A model generated the notes under the pieces. That model was not told the origin of the DNA, ran no database searches, and saw nothing but the letters and a program-made list of their open reading frames with translations. This document shows, in pieces, positions 1 through 6,536 of a stretch of 10,736 nucleotides of DNA. The translations under genes were made by a program, and so were the position numbers. Source of the stretch: Akkermansia sp. (GTDB lineage: Bacteria > Verrucomicrobiota > Verrucomicrobiia > Verrucomicrobiales > Akkermansiaceae). The first letter of the stretch is position 1, and each line of letters opens with the position of its first letter. Location: NCBI GenBank assembly GCA_017379255.1, contig JAFNWZ010000359.1, positions 1 through 10,736 on the forward strand, read 5' to 3'.

Positions 1-919
1 GAAAATAGACTTTGCTGATGCCGGATTCCCAATAGGTGGACATGGGAAGGGCTGGTTTCTTGATGCGTGGCACAGGGTGAATCAGACCGGCGTCCTGCAA
101 CCAGCGCAAAGGGACTTCCAGGGATTTACGACGGGCTCCGGCGTAGACCTCGTTGTAGACAAATCGTTTGTTTTCCTTTGCAAGTTGTTCAGGTACAGAG
201 TCCCATACCATGTTCATTCTGGGCTGGGATTCGCTGGGGGCGTGTTTGCTGAAGTCCTCGCGATAGTCGCGTAGCAGGTTGAGCTGCGCCTGGCGCACTT
301 CTTCATAGTTGCGCAATGAGGCGTATATCTGAACCACACCCGGCATGCCGCCTACATACAGGTAGGTGCGCAGATGCCGGATGTAGAGGTCTTCAAAGTG
401 TGCAATCATGCTCCAGTCCTTCTTTTGTAAGAGGGTTGCAAGGCGTTCTTCGCCGGTGGCTTCCAGGAACTCGCAGTAACTCATGGGGTAGAGGTTAAGC
501 CTGTCGACTTTACCGACCGGAAAGCCGGTGCCCACGTGGTCGGCCACGCCCAGAAGTGACCCTGCGGCAATAATGGCGTATTCTCTGGCTTCCTCGCAGA
601 AGTATTTCAGTGATGTGAGTGCAGCGGGGCATTCCTGAATTTCATCCAGAATGATGAGGGTGTTCTGGGGGTCAACAGAGCATTTTCCTTCAATGGAAAT
701 AGTTTCCAGGAGTCTGGGAATGTCGAAATCCGTGCTGAAGGAACGGCGGGCTCGTTCGCTGTTGTCGAATCGTATGTAAGCTACGCTTTTGAAATGCTTG
801 CGCCCGAATTCCTGCATGAGCCAGGTTTTGCCTACCTGGCGTGCGCCCATCAGCAGCAGGGGCTTCCGGAATGGGTGATTTTTCCAGCTTTTCAGCTTCT
901 CCAATGCGTGTCTGTTCAT
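1..919 (-). CDS. AAA-type ATPase, AAA_14/DUF4143 family (3' end beyond window)
   Basis: The frame is open from an ATG at 919 to the left edge, giving about 306 residues; the C-terminus is missing. Visible motifs are a Walker A GARQVGKT at residues 25-32, a Walker B LIILDEIQ at 88-95, and an AAGSLLG sensor-like strand near 118-124. After this comes the YPMSYCEFLEATGEE segment and an LYVGGMPGVV segment, both typical of the AAA_14 plus DUF4143 architecture. Known members are usually around 400 residues, so roughly a quarter is lost at the edge. They are common in bacteria and archaea and their physiological role is poorly defined, so I assign only ATP binding/hydrolysis. The start is supported by a purine-rich site (AGAAGAGAAGAG) and a consensus promoter just upstream. 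The gene appears less GC-rich than the operon beside it and is transcribed separately, which suggests accessory DNA. That last point is inference. Confidence 0.9.
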   Translation of the reverse strand, partial: MNRHALEKLKSWKNHPFRKPLLLMGARQVGKTWLMQEFGRKHFKSVAYIRFDNSERARRSFSTDFDIPRLLETISIEGKCSVDPQNTLIILDEIQECPAALTSLKYFCEEAREYAIIAAGSLLGVADHVGTGFPVGKVDRLNLYPMSYCEFLEATGEERLATLLQKKDWSMIAHFEDLYIRHLRTYLYVGGMPGVVQIYASLRNYEEVRQAQLNLLRDYREDFSKHAPSESQPRMNMVWDSVPEQLAKENKRFVYNEVYAGARRKSLEVPLRWLQDAGLIHPVPRIKKPALPMSTYWESGISKVYF

Positions 920-921
920 GG

Positions 922-933
922 CTCTTCTCTTCT
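922..933 (-). promoter_or_regulatory. Purine-rich ribosome binding site of the ATPase gene
   Basis: Read on the minus strand, AGAAGAGAAGAG ends two bases before the ATG at 919. This is the clearest ribosome-binding purine tract in the window and supports the chosen start. If transcription starts about seven bases past the -10 box, the leader is only about 16 nt and consists almost entirely of this tract. Confidence 0.6.
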
Positions 934-941
934 GAAAAGAG

Positions 942-969
942 ATTATATTTCTTTTTAGTTTACTGTCAA
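942..969 (-). promoter_or_regulatory. Consensus sigma70-type promoter for the ATPase gene
   Basis: On the minus strand the sequence reads TTGACA (969-964), a 16-bp spacer, then TATAAT (947-942). Both hexamers match the consensus exactly. A second TTGACG lies directly upstream (975-970). The surrounding DNA is AT-rich, unlike the rest of the window. The predicted transcript starts near 935 and reads into the ATPase gene. A 6-bp inverted repeat, TCTCTT/AAGAGA (926-931 and 937-942), overlaps the end of the -10 box and the predicted start site; it could be an operator half-site pair or chance. Confidence 0.8.
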
Positions 970-981
970 CGTCAATTTGCA

Positions 982-1063
982 AAAACCCAAGGTTAAATTC
1001 GGGGGTGGTGTTACGAAAACCCAAGGTTAAATCCGGGGATGGTGTTACGAAAACCCAAGGTTA
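982..1063. repeat. 34-bp tandem direct repeat, about 2.4 copies
   Basis: Unit 1 spans 982-1015, unit 2 spans 1016-1049 and differs by only two substitutions, and a third unit breaks off after its first 14 bases (1050-1063). Each copy begins AAAACCCAAGGTTA, whose core AACC-CAA-GGTT is an imperfect palindrome, and each full copy ends GGTGTTACG. The array begins 12 bp upstream of the -35 box of the ATPase promoter. There are no variable spacers, so this is not a CRISPR array. It could be a set of protein-binding iterons or part of a dispersed genomic repeat. The rest of the 920-1158 gap, about 95 bp after the array, shows no gene and no convincing terminator for the operon that ends at 1159. Confidence 0.85.
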
Positions 1064-1158
1064 CGCCGGAAAAAGGGTGCTTATTTACTGCTGCCCGGTT
1101 ATGGAGCGCGCCCCTTCGCGGTGCCTGACGGGGGCTGGAGAAAGCAGAGGAGGGCGTT

Positions 1159-2268
1159 TCACCGAGAGCCGATGGTGCGGAGCCATTCCTTGTAGCGCAG
1201 GGGGGAGATTTCGCTGGGGCGGATTTCTGCGCGGAGACTCCAGAAGACGGCGGTGTGGAGCACGGGGATACCGCAGGCGGCCAGATGGGCATCGATGGCG
1301 GCTTTGTGAGCGAGGACTTCCCCGCGTGTGGGGGCATGCACTACGCCCATAATCTGCGCTCCACCGAATTTTTCGCCGCCGCTGCGCCAGTAGCAATGGG
1401 TCATGCAGATGTGGCGGCCGCATTCGGCGCCGGCGCGTTCCTCCAGGCCGGAGGGTACGGTCCAGTGGAAAAGCCCGGCGGCTCCGGTGCCGGTGCTGCG
1501 GTCGGCAGATTTGCGCTGGTGGTCAAGGAAGGTGGCAAAACGGCCAATGACCTTGCGGGAGTCGAGCGTTTCGGCAATGCGGCAGTATTCCTCTGTGCTC
1601 ATGCCAAGGGCGGCGGCGCGCTGCTCCCAGGGGCAGGGGGTGAATTCAGCAGGGGAGAGGCTTTCCTTGAGACTGAGGAGTACGCTCCATTCCTGCTCGC
1701 TGAGCTGCGGGGTGCAGGGGCGCTGCATGGTGGGCGGCGCGGGCATTTTATCGCCCGGTTTCAGCCCGGCGCGGCGCGCGTGCCCCACACCCAGGGCAAA
1801 CATGCCCACCACGGGCAGGGCCACCCAGTCTGTTGCGCCGGTGTGGCGCATGAGCAGCTGGCAGTGCTCTGCGACGCTGCCGAAGCTTGTGGGCACTTTC
1901 AGGGTGGTCCACAGGCGGTAGTCTGCACCGGGGGCGGAGGCATCGCTGCATTCGCGGATGACGACATGCCCGGTGAAGGGGTCGTTGGCGCAGAGCCAGG
2001 CATAGGCGCTCTCGAGCTTGTTTTCCGGCACCTGCCAGGCAATGAGGGCGCCCTCTGCCAGGCTGGTGGAAAAGAGGGTCTGGCGCACGCGGCGTATGGT
2101 GCCGGCTGCCAGCATGGATTGCAGGCGCGCTATCGTTTCCTGCTCCTCCATGCCGCAGCGGTCTGCGATGGCGCGGAAGGGGAAGCGGTGGAAGCCCTGC
2201 ACGGCGTCTTCTGCCACGCAGAGGAGGCGGTGGTTTACCGGGTCTGCTGCGCTGGCCGGGTAGATCAT
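1159..2268 (-). CDS. Fused AhbA-AhbB-like siroheme decarboxylase (two Lrp/AsnC-type halves)
   Basis: This 369-residue protein contains two consecutive units of the AsnC-like winged-helix plus RAM-type fold found in siroheme decarboxylases (AhbA/AhbB, and NirD/L/G/H in heme d1 synthesis). Unit 1 has a helix-turn-helix at about 30-60 (AGTIRRVRQTLFSTSLA), then LWTTLKV and LPVVGMFALGV, matching the AhbA-type LP...FKIGV segment. Unit 2 starts near 190 and has GRFATFLDHQRK, THCYWR at 290-295 and a C-terminal SPLRYKEW. In characterised systems AhbA and AhbB are separate chains that decarboxylate siroheme to 12,18-didecarboxysiroheme. In this protein unit 1 has VIREC (103-107) where unit 2 has the histidine- and tyrosine-containing segment, so the halves are not equivalent. 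The ATG overlaps the ispE stop (ATGA), implying translational coupling. It is the last gene of the operon. A regulator or a heme d1-type function cannot be excluded. Confidence 0.75.
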   Translation of the reverse strand: MIYPASAADPVNHRLLCVAEDAVQGFHRFPFRAIADRCGMEEQETIARLQSMLAAGTIRRVRQTLFSTSLAEGALIAWQVPENKLESAYAWLCANDPFTGHVVIRECSDASAPGADYRLWTTLKVPTSFGSVAEHCQLLMRHTGATDWVALPVVGMFALGVGHARRAGLKPGDKMPAPPTMQRPCTPQLSEQEWSVLLSLKESLSPAEFTPCPWEQRAAALGMSTEEYCRIAETLDSRKVIGRFATFLDHQRKSADRSTGTGAAGLFHWTVPSGLEERAGAECGRHICMTHCYWRSGGEKFGGAQIMGVVHAPTRGEVLAHKAAIDAHLAACGIPVLHTAVFWSLRAEIRPSEISPLRYKEWLRTIGSR

Positions 2269-3119
2269 TCGGCGCTGGGCTGGGGGTTGACGGTGCCGCA
2301 GTGGGTGAAGAGGGTGGGGTCGAGCTCCTGCAGGGCGCGGGCGGCAATCTGCTGAGCCTGCTCCGGTGTTTCCGTGAGGGCAAACATGGTGGAGCCGCTG
2401 CCGCTCATGAGGGCGGCCCGGGTGCCGGGCTGCTCCAGCAGCCAGTGTTTCATGCGCGCCAGCACGGGAAACTTGGCAAATACCGGACGCTCCAGGTCAT
2501 TCACCAGGGTGATGCTGTCGACCTTCTGCGGGCCGTAGGAAATGCCCTTGAGCCGGCGGCTGCAGGTGAGGGCCTTGTAGGCGCTGGGGGTGCTCACGCC
2601 GAAAGCGGGTTTGAGGAGCACAATGGGGCTGCTCCACCCGGCCAGCTCCGGCACAGGGGTGACGATTTCGCCGCGTCCCTGGCAGCGGCAGATGGTGGGA
2701 GTCAGGAAATAGGGCACATCGCTGCCCAGGTTGGCGGCCATGGCGCTCAGCTCTGCCAGGTCATAATTGGTGCCCAGGATTTCGTTGACCGCGAGCAGGG
2801 TGATGGCGGCATCGCTGCTGCCGCCGCCGAGCCCTGCGCCGTGGGGAACGTTTTTGGTGAGGGTGATGCGCTGCTTGGCTTTGCGGCCGTAAGCCTTTTC
2901 AAACTCGCGGATGGCCTTGAATACCAGGTTGCTCTCATCAGTGGGCACACCGGGGGTGTCGCAGAGCAGGGTGGTGGTGCGTGAGTTGTGGAAATCGAGC
3001 GTGTCGTAGAGGTCGAGCGGCGCCATGAGGATGTCTACATTGTGGTAGCCATCGTCGCGCACCTTGGTCTGCACGCGCAGGGAAAGGTTGATTTTAGCCG
3101 GAGCCTTGTATGTGGTCAT
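2265..3119 (-). CDS. ispE: 4-diphosphocytidyl-2-C-methyl-D-erythritol kinase
   Basis: IspE is a cytosolic GHMP-family kinase that phosphorylates the 2-hydroxyl of CDP-methylerythritol with ATP in the MEP route to isoprenoid precursors. The 284-residue length matches E. coli IspE (283). Visible motifs are APAKINLSL at residues 6-14, with K9 in the position of the catalytic lysine; DGYH at 23-26; the nucleotide-binding loop PHGAGLGGGSSDAA at 92-105; GSDVPYF at 132-138, with D134 as the likely catalytic aspartate; and a C-terminal MSGSGSTMFAL loop. The frame stays open to 3278, but I chose ATG 3119 because family homology begins there and it lies 16 bp after the stop of the preceding gene. The start has no Shine-Dalgarno sequence (CTCACC precedes ATG). 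The stop overlaps the next gene by four bases. Confidence 0.96.
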   Translation of the reverse strand: MTTYKAPAKINLSLRVQTKVRDDGYHNVDILMAPLDLYDTLDFHNSRTTTLLCDTPGVPTDESNLVFKAIREFEKAYGRKAKQRITLTKNVPHGAGLGGGSSDAAITLLAVNEILGTNYDLAELSAMAANLGSDVPYFLTPTICRCQGRGEIVTPVPELAGWSSPIVLLKPAFGVSTPSAYKALTCSRRLKGISYGPQKVDSITLVNDLERPVFAKFPVLARMKHWLLEQPGTRAALMSGSGSTMFALTETPEQAQQIAARALQELDPTLFTHCGTVNPQPSAE

Positions 3120-3135
3120 GGTGAGTATGAATTTG

Positions 3136-3558
3136 TTAATCTCTGCGGGGGCGTTTGCGGGGTTGCCGCTTGCGCTGGGCCTCTTGTTCCATTTTCTGGC
3201 GTTCTTCTGCTGTGGGGCGGCGGATGATGTGTTCACCGGCTTTGGCCTGGTTGGCTCGGTCGCGTGCCATTTGTTCAAAGTATTCGGGGTCAGACATCCA
3301 GAGAAAGCGGTTGTAGGCCTCGGCCTCCACTGCCCTGGCGCGGAGCAGCTGGCGCTGTGCCTGTTCGCGCTCTTGTTCCAGGGAGTGCAGCTCCATGAGC
3401 GGGGTGAGCAGCAGCATGGAGGACAGGAAGGCCACCAGCACCAGCACGATGATGCCTGCCACTTTCAGCATGCCGCTGATACCCCGGGTGCGATTGATGC
3501 GTTGGGCTTCAATCTCCTCCAGGGTGGGCGTGCGCCGGGTGAAAAAGGACGTGAGCAT
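3136..3558 (-). CDS. FtsB/DivIC-family septum formation initiator protein
   Basis: This is a 140-residue bitopic membrane protein. A cytoplasmic N-terminus (1-31) precedes one transmembrane helix at about 33-54. A coiled-coil-prone charged segment follows at about 56-82, then the family signature DPEYFEQMARDRANQAKAGEHIIR near 90-113, and finally a basic, low-complexity tail (114-140). FtsB/DivIC proteins link early and late divisome components and pair with FtsL-type partners through their coiled coils. The tail is longer and more basic than in short FtsB proteins. The start at 3558 is preceded by CACCGCC rather than a Shine-Dalgarno site. The gap to the upstream gene is 26 bp and to ispE 16 bp. 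I did not choose between the names ftsB and divIC. Confidence 0.85.
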   Translation of the reverse strand: MLTSFFTRRTPTLEEIEAQRINRTRGISGMLKVAGIIVLVLVAFLSSMLLLTPLMELHSLEQEREQAQRQLLRARAVEAEAYNRFLWMSDPEYFEQMARDRANQAKAGEHIIRRPTAEERQKMEQEAQRKRQPRKRPRRD

Positions 3559-3584
3559 GGCGGTGGTGCAAGGGGGAAAGGCAA

Positions 3585-4253
3585 TCAGCGTTCAGCAAAG
3601 GGAACGAAGCGGCCGCGGCGGGCCAGCACCAGGGTGTGCAGGCGCAGCTGCTTGCCTTTGGAGGAGGCGGGCACCAGCGTGGTGCTGACCTCGAATCCGG
3701 CGCGGCGCAGGGTGGCTTCCAGGCGCTTGTCTGCCTTGGAGAGGTTGATGGCCAGCAGGCTGCCGCCTTTGAGCGCGTTGAAATAGGCCTGTGCATCACC
3801 CAGTGTCATTTCGCAGCGGGTGTGGGCGCTGCGCAGCAGGATGGCATGCAGCGAGCCGGTGCGCTTGCGGCAGAGCTCGGCGGCGCTTGCGGGTTCGGTG
3901 GAAACGCGCTTGTCATCGAAAAGGGTCTTGTTTTCGCTGAACTCGCGATTCCATTTCACGATTTCTGCTACGGGTTCCGCCACGATGAATCGGGCTTTTT
4001 CCTTGGGCAGGCATTCCATGGCTTTGGCCAGGCCATAGCCCAGCCCCAGCCCGGCAATCATGATGCAGGGCTGGCCGGCGCGGGTAATGGGTGAGGTAGC
4101 GAGCTCTGCCATGGCCTCCTCGCTGCCATAGGTGAAGGAATTGGCGCAGGGCATGCCGTCCAGCTGGAGGGTGAGCACGCCATCGCGCTCCCAGAGCTCC
4201 CACACAGAGCCGTTTTCGAGTGCTTTTTCTCCGAGTTTGGTAAGGGGTTTCAT
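3585..4253 (-). CDS. Spermidine-synthase-like protein with SAM-methyltransferase fold
   Basis: This 222-residue cytosolic protein has a Rossmann-type methyltransferase core. The glycine-rich AdoMet loop IAGLGLGYG lies at residues 66-74. The acidic end of strand 2 is E93 (FIVAEP), and a LKGGSLLAINLSKADKRLEATLRRAGFEV segment resembles the C-terminal half of spermidine-synthase-like proteins. Where those proteins have an acidic residue after strand 4 (DAILLD...), this one reads HAILLRSAH, so a classical aminopropyltransferase reaction is unlikely. Substrate and product are unknown. It sits between the AP endonuclease gene (10 bp gap) and the FtsB/DivIC-like gene, with nothing that points to polyamine metabolism. 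The ATG at 4253 has no visible Shine-Dalgarno sequence. Confidence 0.7.
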   Translation of the reverse strand: MKPLTKLGEKALENGSVWELWERDGVLTLQLDGMPCANSFTYGSEEAMAELATSPITRAGQPCIMIAGLGLGYGLAKAMECLPKEKARFIVAEPVAEIVKWNREFSENKTLFDDKRVSTEPASAAELCRKRTGSLHAILLRSAHTRCEMTLGDAQAYFNALKGGSLLAINLSKADKRLEATLRRAGFEVSTTLVPASSKGKQLRLHTLVLARRGRFVPFAER

Positions 4254-4263
4254 AATTGGAGTA

Positions 4264-5022
4264 TCAGTTCAAGGTGATGGAAACAGGACAGTGGTCGGAA
4301 CCGGTGATATCGGGGTGGATTTCTGCGCTTTGCACGCGGGGAAGCAGGCTTTGCGACACGCAGAAGTAGTCGATGCGCCAGCCCACGTTCCGGGCGCGGG
4401 CGCCGCCGCGGAAGCTCCACCAGGAGTATGCGTCGCGTGCATCCGGGTGCAGCGTGCGGAAGGTATCGGCAAAGCCGGCTTGCAGCAGGGTGGTGAAACC
4501 GGCGCGTTCTTCGTCAGAGAACCCGGCAGAGAAGTGGTTGGCGGCCGGGCGTGCGAGGTCGATTTCTTCGTGTGCTACGTTCAAATCTCCGCAGAAGACG
4601 ACCGGCTTCTTCTCTGCCAGCCCCGCTACATAGGCGCGGAAGGCGGCATCCCATTCCTGGCGGTAGGGCAGGCGGGCCAGTTCGTTCTGCGAGTTGGGGG
4701 TGTAGCAGTTCACCAGGTAAAAATCCTCAAACTCCATGGTGGCCACGCGGCCTTCGGTGTCGTGCTCCGGGAAGCCGATGCCCAGCGAGGTGGAAAGCGG
4801 CGCCACGCGGCTGAGGATGAGTACGCCGGAGTAACCTGGTTTCTGGGCCGGATTCCACAGGCTGTGCGGCCAGGAGGCGAGCCAGAGGTCGCTGACCTGC
4901 TCCGGGCGGGCCTTCACTTCCTGCAGGCAGAGGATATCCGGCTGCAGGGTGTCCATCTGCTCTGCCAGCCCTTTGCCCAGGGTGGCGCGGATGCCGTTCA
5001 CATTCCAGCTGACGAGTTTCAT
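4264..5022 (-). CDS. AP endonuclease / exodeoxyribonuclease III, ExoA/APE1 type
   Basis: This 252-residue enzyme of the exonuclease-endonuclease-phosphatase fold should cleave DNA 5' of abasic sites in base excision repair. Motifs in order are SWNVNGIRA (5-13); LQEVKA with metal ligand E35, where most relatives have LQETK; GYSGVLILSR (63-72); GRVATMEFEDFYLVNCYTPNSQ (91-112); CGDLNVAHEEIDLARP with D146 and N148; GFSDEERAGF; AYSWWSFRGGARARNVGWRIDYF; and the terminal GSDHCP with D243 and H244. All expected catalytic residues are present. The NVAH, GFSDEER and YSWWS..ARARN.GWR.DYF segments resemble B. subtilis ExoA and human APE1 more than E. coli Xth. The frame extends upstream to 5316, but the ATG at 5022 starts exactly at the conserved first strand and lies 7 bp after the preceding stop. 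Confidence 0.95.
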   Translation of the reverse strand: MKLVSWNVNGIRATLGKGLAEQMDTLQPDILCLQEVKARPEQVSDLWLASWPHSLWNPAQKPGYSGVLILSRVAPLSTSLGIGFPEHDTEGRVATMEFEDFYLVNCYTPNSQNELARLPYRQEWDAAFRAYVAGLAEKKPVVFCGDLNVAHEEIDLARPAANHFSAGFSDEERAGFTTLLQAGFADTFRTLHPDARDAYSWWSFRGGARARNVGWRIDYFCVSQSLLPRVQSAEIHPDITGSDHCPVSITLN

Positions 5023-5029
5023 GGCGGGA

Positions 5030-5347
5030 TTATTTGCGGTGGTGGGGGTGAATGGAGCGCAGCTTGTGCAGGCGTTGTTCCATGCGGGGGCGCAGGTTTT
5101 CTTCAATCCAGGCATTGGCAGCGGCCAGGCCTTCGGCTTTGTAGATGCGGCCAATCTGGGCTTCCACGCCAGTGGCGTTGCCGGTGAGGCGCAGGAAGTT
5201 ATTGCTGGTGAACTCAATGAAGAGCGCGCCGTCAATTTCTCCCTTGAACGAGAGAATCCACTCGCGCACATAGAGCGCAAGCACGGCGTCTCCCACCCAG
5301 GCCTGGGCGCGTGCAACGGGGTCTTGGTCAGGGCTTAAGGTCGGCAT
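5030..5347 (-). CDS. mrnC: Mini-ribonuclease III-like protein (short RNase III domain, no dsRBD)
   Basis: The 105-residue product is an isolated RNase III catalytic domain. AQAWVGDAVLALYVR (14-28) matches the Mini-III pattern A-Y-I-G-D-A, including alanine at the position where long RNase III enzymes have the first glutamate of E-F-L-G-D. ATGVEAQIGRIYKAEGLAAANAWI (58-81) matches the second signature. D20 and E62 are the likely metal ligands. There is no double-stranded-RNA-binding domain. In B. subtilis Mini-III matures 23S rRNA ends. This copy is nearly 40 residues shorter than B. subtilis Mini-III, mostly between the two signatures, where the RGRN-containing helices would lie. I chose ATG 5347 (family start, CCGCC before it); an upstream in-frame ATG at 5392 would add 15 unconserved residues. 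The start overlaps the lipoprotein gene by 20 bp. Confidence 0.72.
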   Translation of the reverse strand: MPTLSPDQDPVARAQAWVGDAVLALYVREWILSFKGEIDGALFIEFTSNNFLRLTGNATGVEAQIGRIYKAEGLAAANAWIEENLRPRMEQRLHKLRSIHPHHRK

Positions 5348-5921
5348 GGCGGTAAGGTGTTTTCTGTTGCGTTTTCTTGTGGGGCACAGCATTGCTGCCA
5401 GCGTAGTCCAGTTCTATGGCGATGGCGCTGTGCGGCTGCGTGGTATTGGTCTGGAGGTAGAGAATCTGCTGCGGGGGGCGGAGCAGGCTCAGCTGCATGG
5501 TGATGATGCGCTCTTCGACGGAGAAGTGCTGCCGCCCGCTGAGGAGGTCTTTGAGGTTGTTGCGCAACCGGGCATTGCCTGGTTTCCGGCGGCTGGTGGT
5601 GTTTTCCAGTTCCCGGCAGGTCCATATTCTCGGGCTGAGCATTCCTTCGCTTTCCATGAGGTCGAGCGTTTCGCGCAGCGCATTCACCGTCGTGGTCTGC
5701 GTGGAAATCTGCTCCGGTTCAGGCAGGGAAACAGCCAGTTTCATGGCCTCTGTGGGGCAGATGAGAATCCAGTCTCCCGGGTTGAGCCCCTCCAGCTCAT
5801 CCTCAATGTTGCCGCGCAGGTCAACAAGTGCCTGGGTGCGGGGGTCAGAATGGCTGCAGCTTGCCACCAGAAGGGGCAGGGCTGCAGCCAGACAGAAAAT
5901 GATGCTGTGGAGAATCCGCAT
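5328..5921 (-). CDS. Predicted lipoprotein of unknown function
   Basis: The 197-residue product begins with a typical signal peptide II: a short basic start (MRIL), a hydrophobic stretch at 7-20, and a lipobox VASC with the lipidated cysteine at 22. Serine at the +2 position is compatible with outer-membrane sorting under the E. coli rule, if that rule holds here. The mature part is soluble and largely polar, with no transmembrane helix and no domain I can recognise. Its C-terminal end is basic and lysine/glutamine-rich. The gene starts 9 bp after nuoC stops, and its last 20 bp overlap the Mini-III start, which suggests coupled translation. Nothing in the sequence ties it to complex I or to RNA processing. 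Confidence 0.75.
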   Translation of the reverse strand: MRILHSIIFCLAAALPLLVASCSHSDPRTQALVDLRGNIEDELEGLNPGDWILICPTEAMKLAVSLPEPEQISTQTTTVNALRETLDLMESEGMLSPRIWTCRELENTTSRRKPGNARLRNNLKDLLSGRQHFSVEERIITMQLSLLRPPQQILYLQTNTTQPHSAIAIELDYAGSNAVPHKKTQQKTPYRHADLKP

Positions 5922-5930
5922 GGGCGGGTA

Positions 5931-6512
5931 TCAGCCGCGGGAGCGCGGTTCGCGTTCGCCGGCGGTCTTGCCTCCCGGTGCCGTGGTGAACGGAGCGCCG
6001 CCTGTGGGGGCTTTCTGGGTAAAGGCCACGCCAGCCTGTTCAAAATCCTTACCTGCTACGGGGAAATCCTTGCGCAGCGGGTGGTAGGGGTAGCCCTCCC
6101 ACATCATGATGCGGCGCAGGTCCGGATGCCCAGTGAACTCGATGCCCATCAGGTCGTACTGCTCGCGCTCCAGCCAGTTGGCAGAGCGCCATACCGGTAC
6201 CATGCTCGGTACGGCGTTCGCGGCTTCGCTCACCGGGGTGCGTACCAGAAGGTTGGCGCCGGTCTCTGCCTGGGTGATGGTGTAGTTCACTTCAAAACGA
6301 GGCTCCTCGCCCAGGTGGTCTACGGAGGAAACACACACCAGCATGTCGAAACCGCAGGCGTCCTTGGCGAAGCGCATGGCCTGCTCCAGGATTTCCGGAG
6401 CGATGGTCAGCGTGATGTCGCCGCGGAATTCCTTGGCTGTAATCTGCGGAAAACGGGTGCAGATTTTGTCTGCTGCGGCTTTCTGGAGAGCGGAAAGATT
6501 GATGTCGGACAT
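5931..6512 (-). CDS. nuoC: NADH-quinone oxidoreductase subunit C
   Basis: NuoC (193 residues) is a peripheral-arm subunit of complex I located next to NuoD and the quinone-binding region; it carries no cofactor. The 30-kDa-subunit signature is intact: EREQYDLMGIEFTGHP at 115-130, then DLRRIMMWEGYPYHPLRKDFPV to about 152. The N-terminal part (about 1-110) has the usual alpha/beta domain with SSVDHLGEEPRFEVNY. The C-terminal 35 residues are a glycine-, proline- and arginine-rich tail that I cannot match to the family core. The protein is not fused to NuoD, unlike the E. coli NuoCD fusion, and no nuoD follows: the next gene encodes a lipoprotein. The gap from nuoB is 24 bp. ATG 6512 is preceded by ACGACC with no Shine-Dalgarno site. 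Confidence 0.95.
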   Translation of the reverse strand: MSDINLSALQKAAADKICTRFPQITAKEFRGDITLTIAPEILEQAMRFAKDACGFDMLVCVSSVDHLGEEPRFEVNYTITQAETGANLLVRTPVSEAANAVPSMVPVWRSANWLEREQYDLMGIEFTGHPDLRRIMMWEGYPYHPLRKDFPVAGKDFEQAGVAFTQKAPTGGAPFTTAPGGKTAGEREPRSRG

Positions 6513-6536
6513 GGTCGTGAAAACGGGGGTGCAGGA

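Noticed and set aside
926..942. mRNA hairpin TCTCTT/AAGAGA hiding the ATPase ribosome site
   Set aside because: With the -10 box at 942-947 transcription should start near 935, so the upstream arm would not be in the mRNA. It could matter only as DNA.
982..1063. Short CRISPR-like array
   Set aside because: The 34-bp units abut directly with no unique spacers, and no cas gene is visible. It is a tandem direct repeat.
1085..1158. Terminator after the ahbAB fusion
   Set aside because: Only a 5-bp GCCCC/GGGGC stem with a long loop and no following T run on the minus strand; not convincing.
1255..2355. 366-residue plus-strand open frame opposite the ahbAB fusion
   Set aside because: Low-complexity Gly/Ala/His-rich composition with no motif, while the minus strand carries the siroheme decarboxylase-like signatures.
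3120..3278. N-terminal extension of IspE to an ATG at 3278
   Set aside because: The extra 53 residues overlap the FtsB/DivIC-like gene and have no IspE homology; they are a frame shadow.
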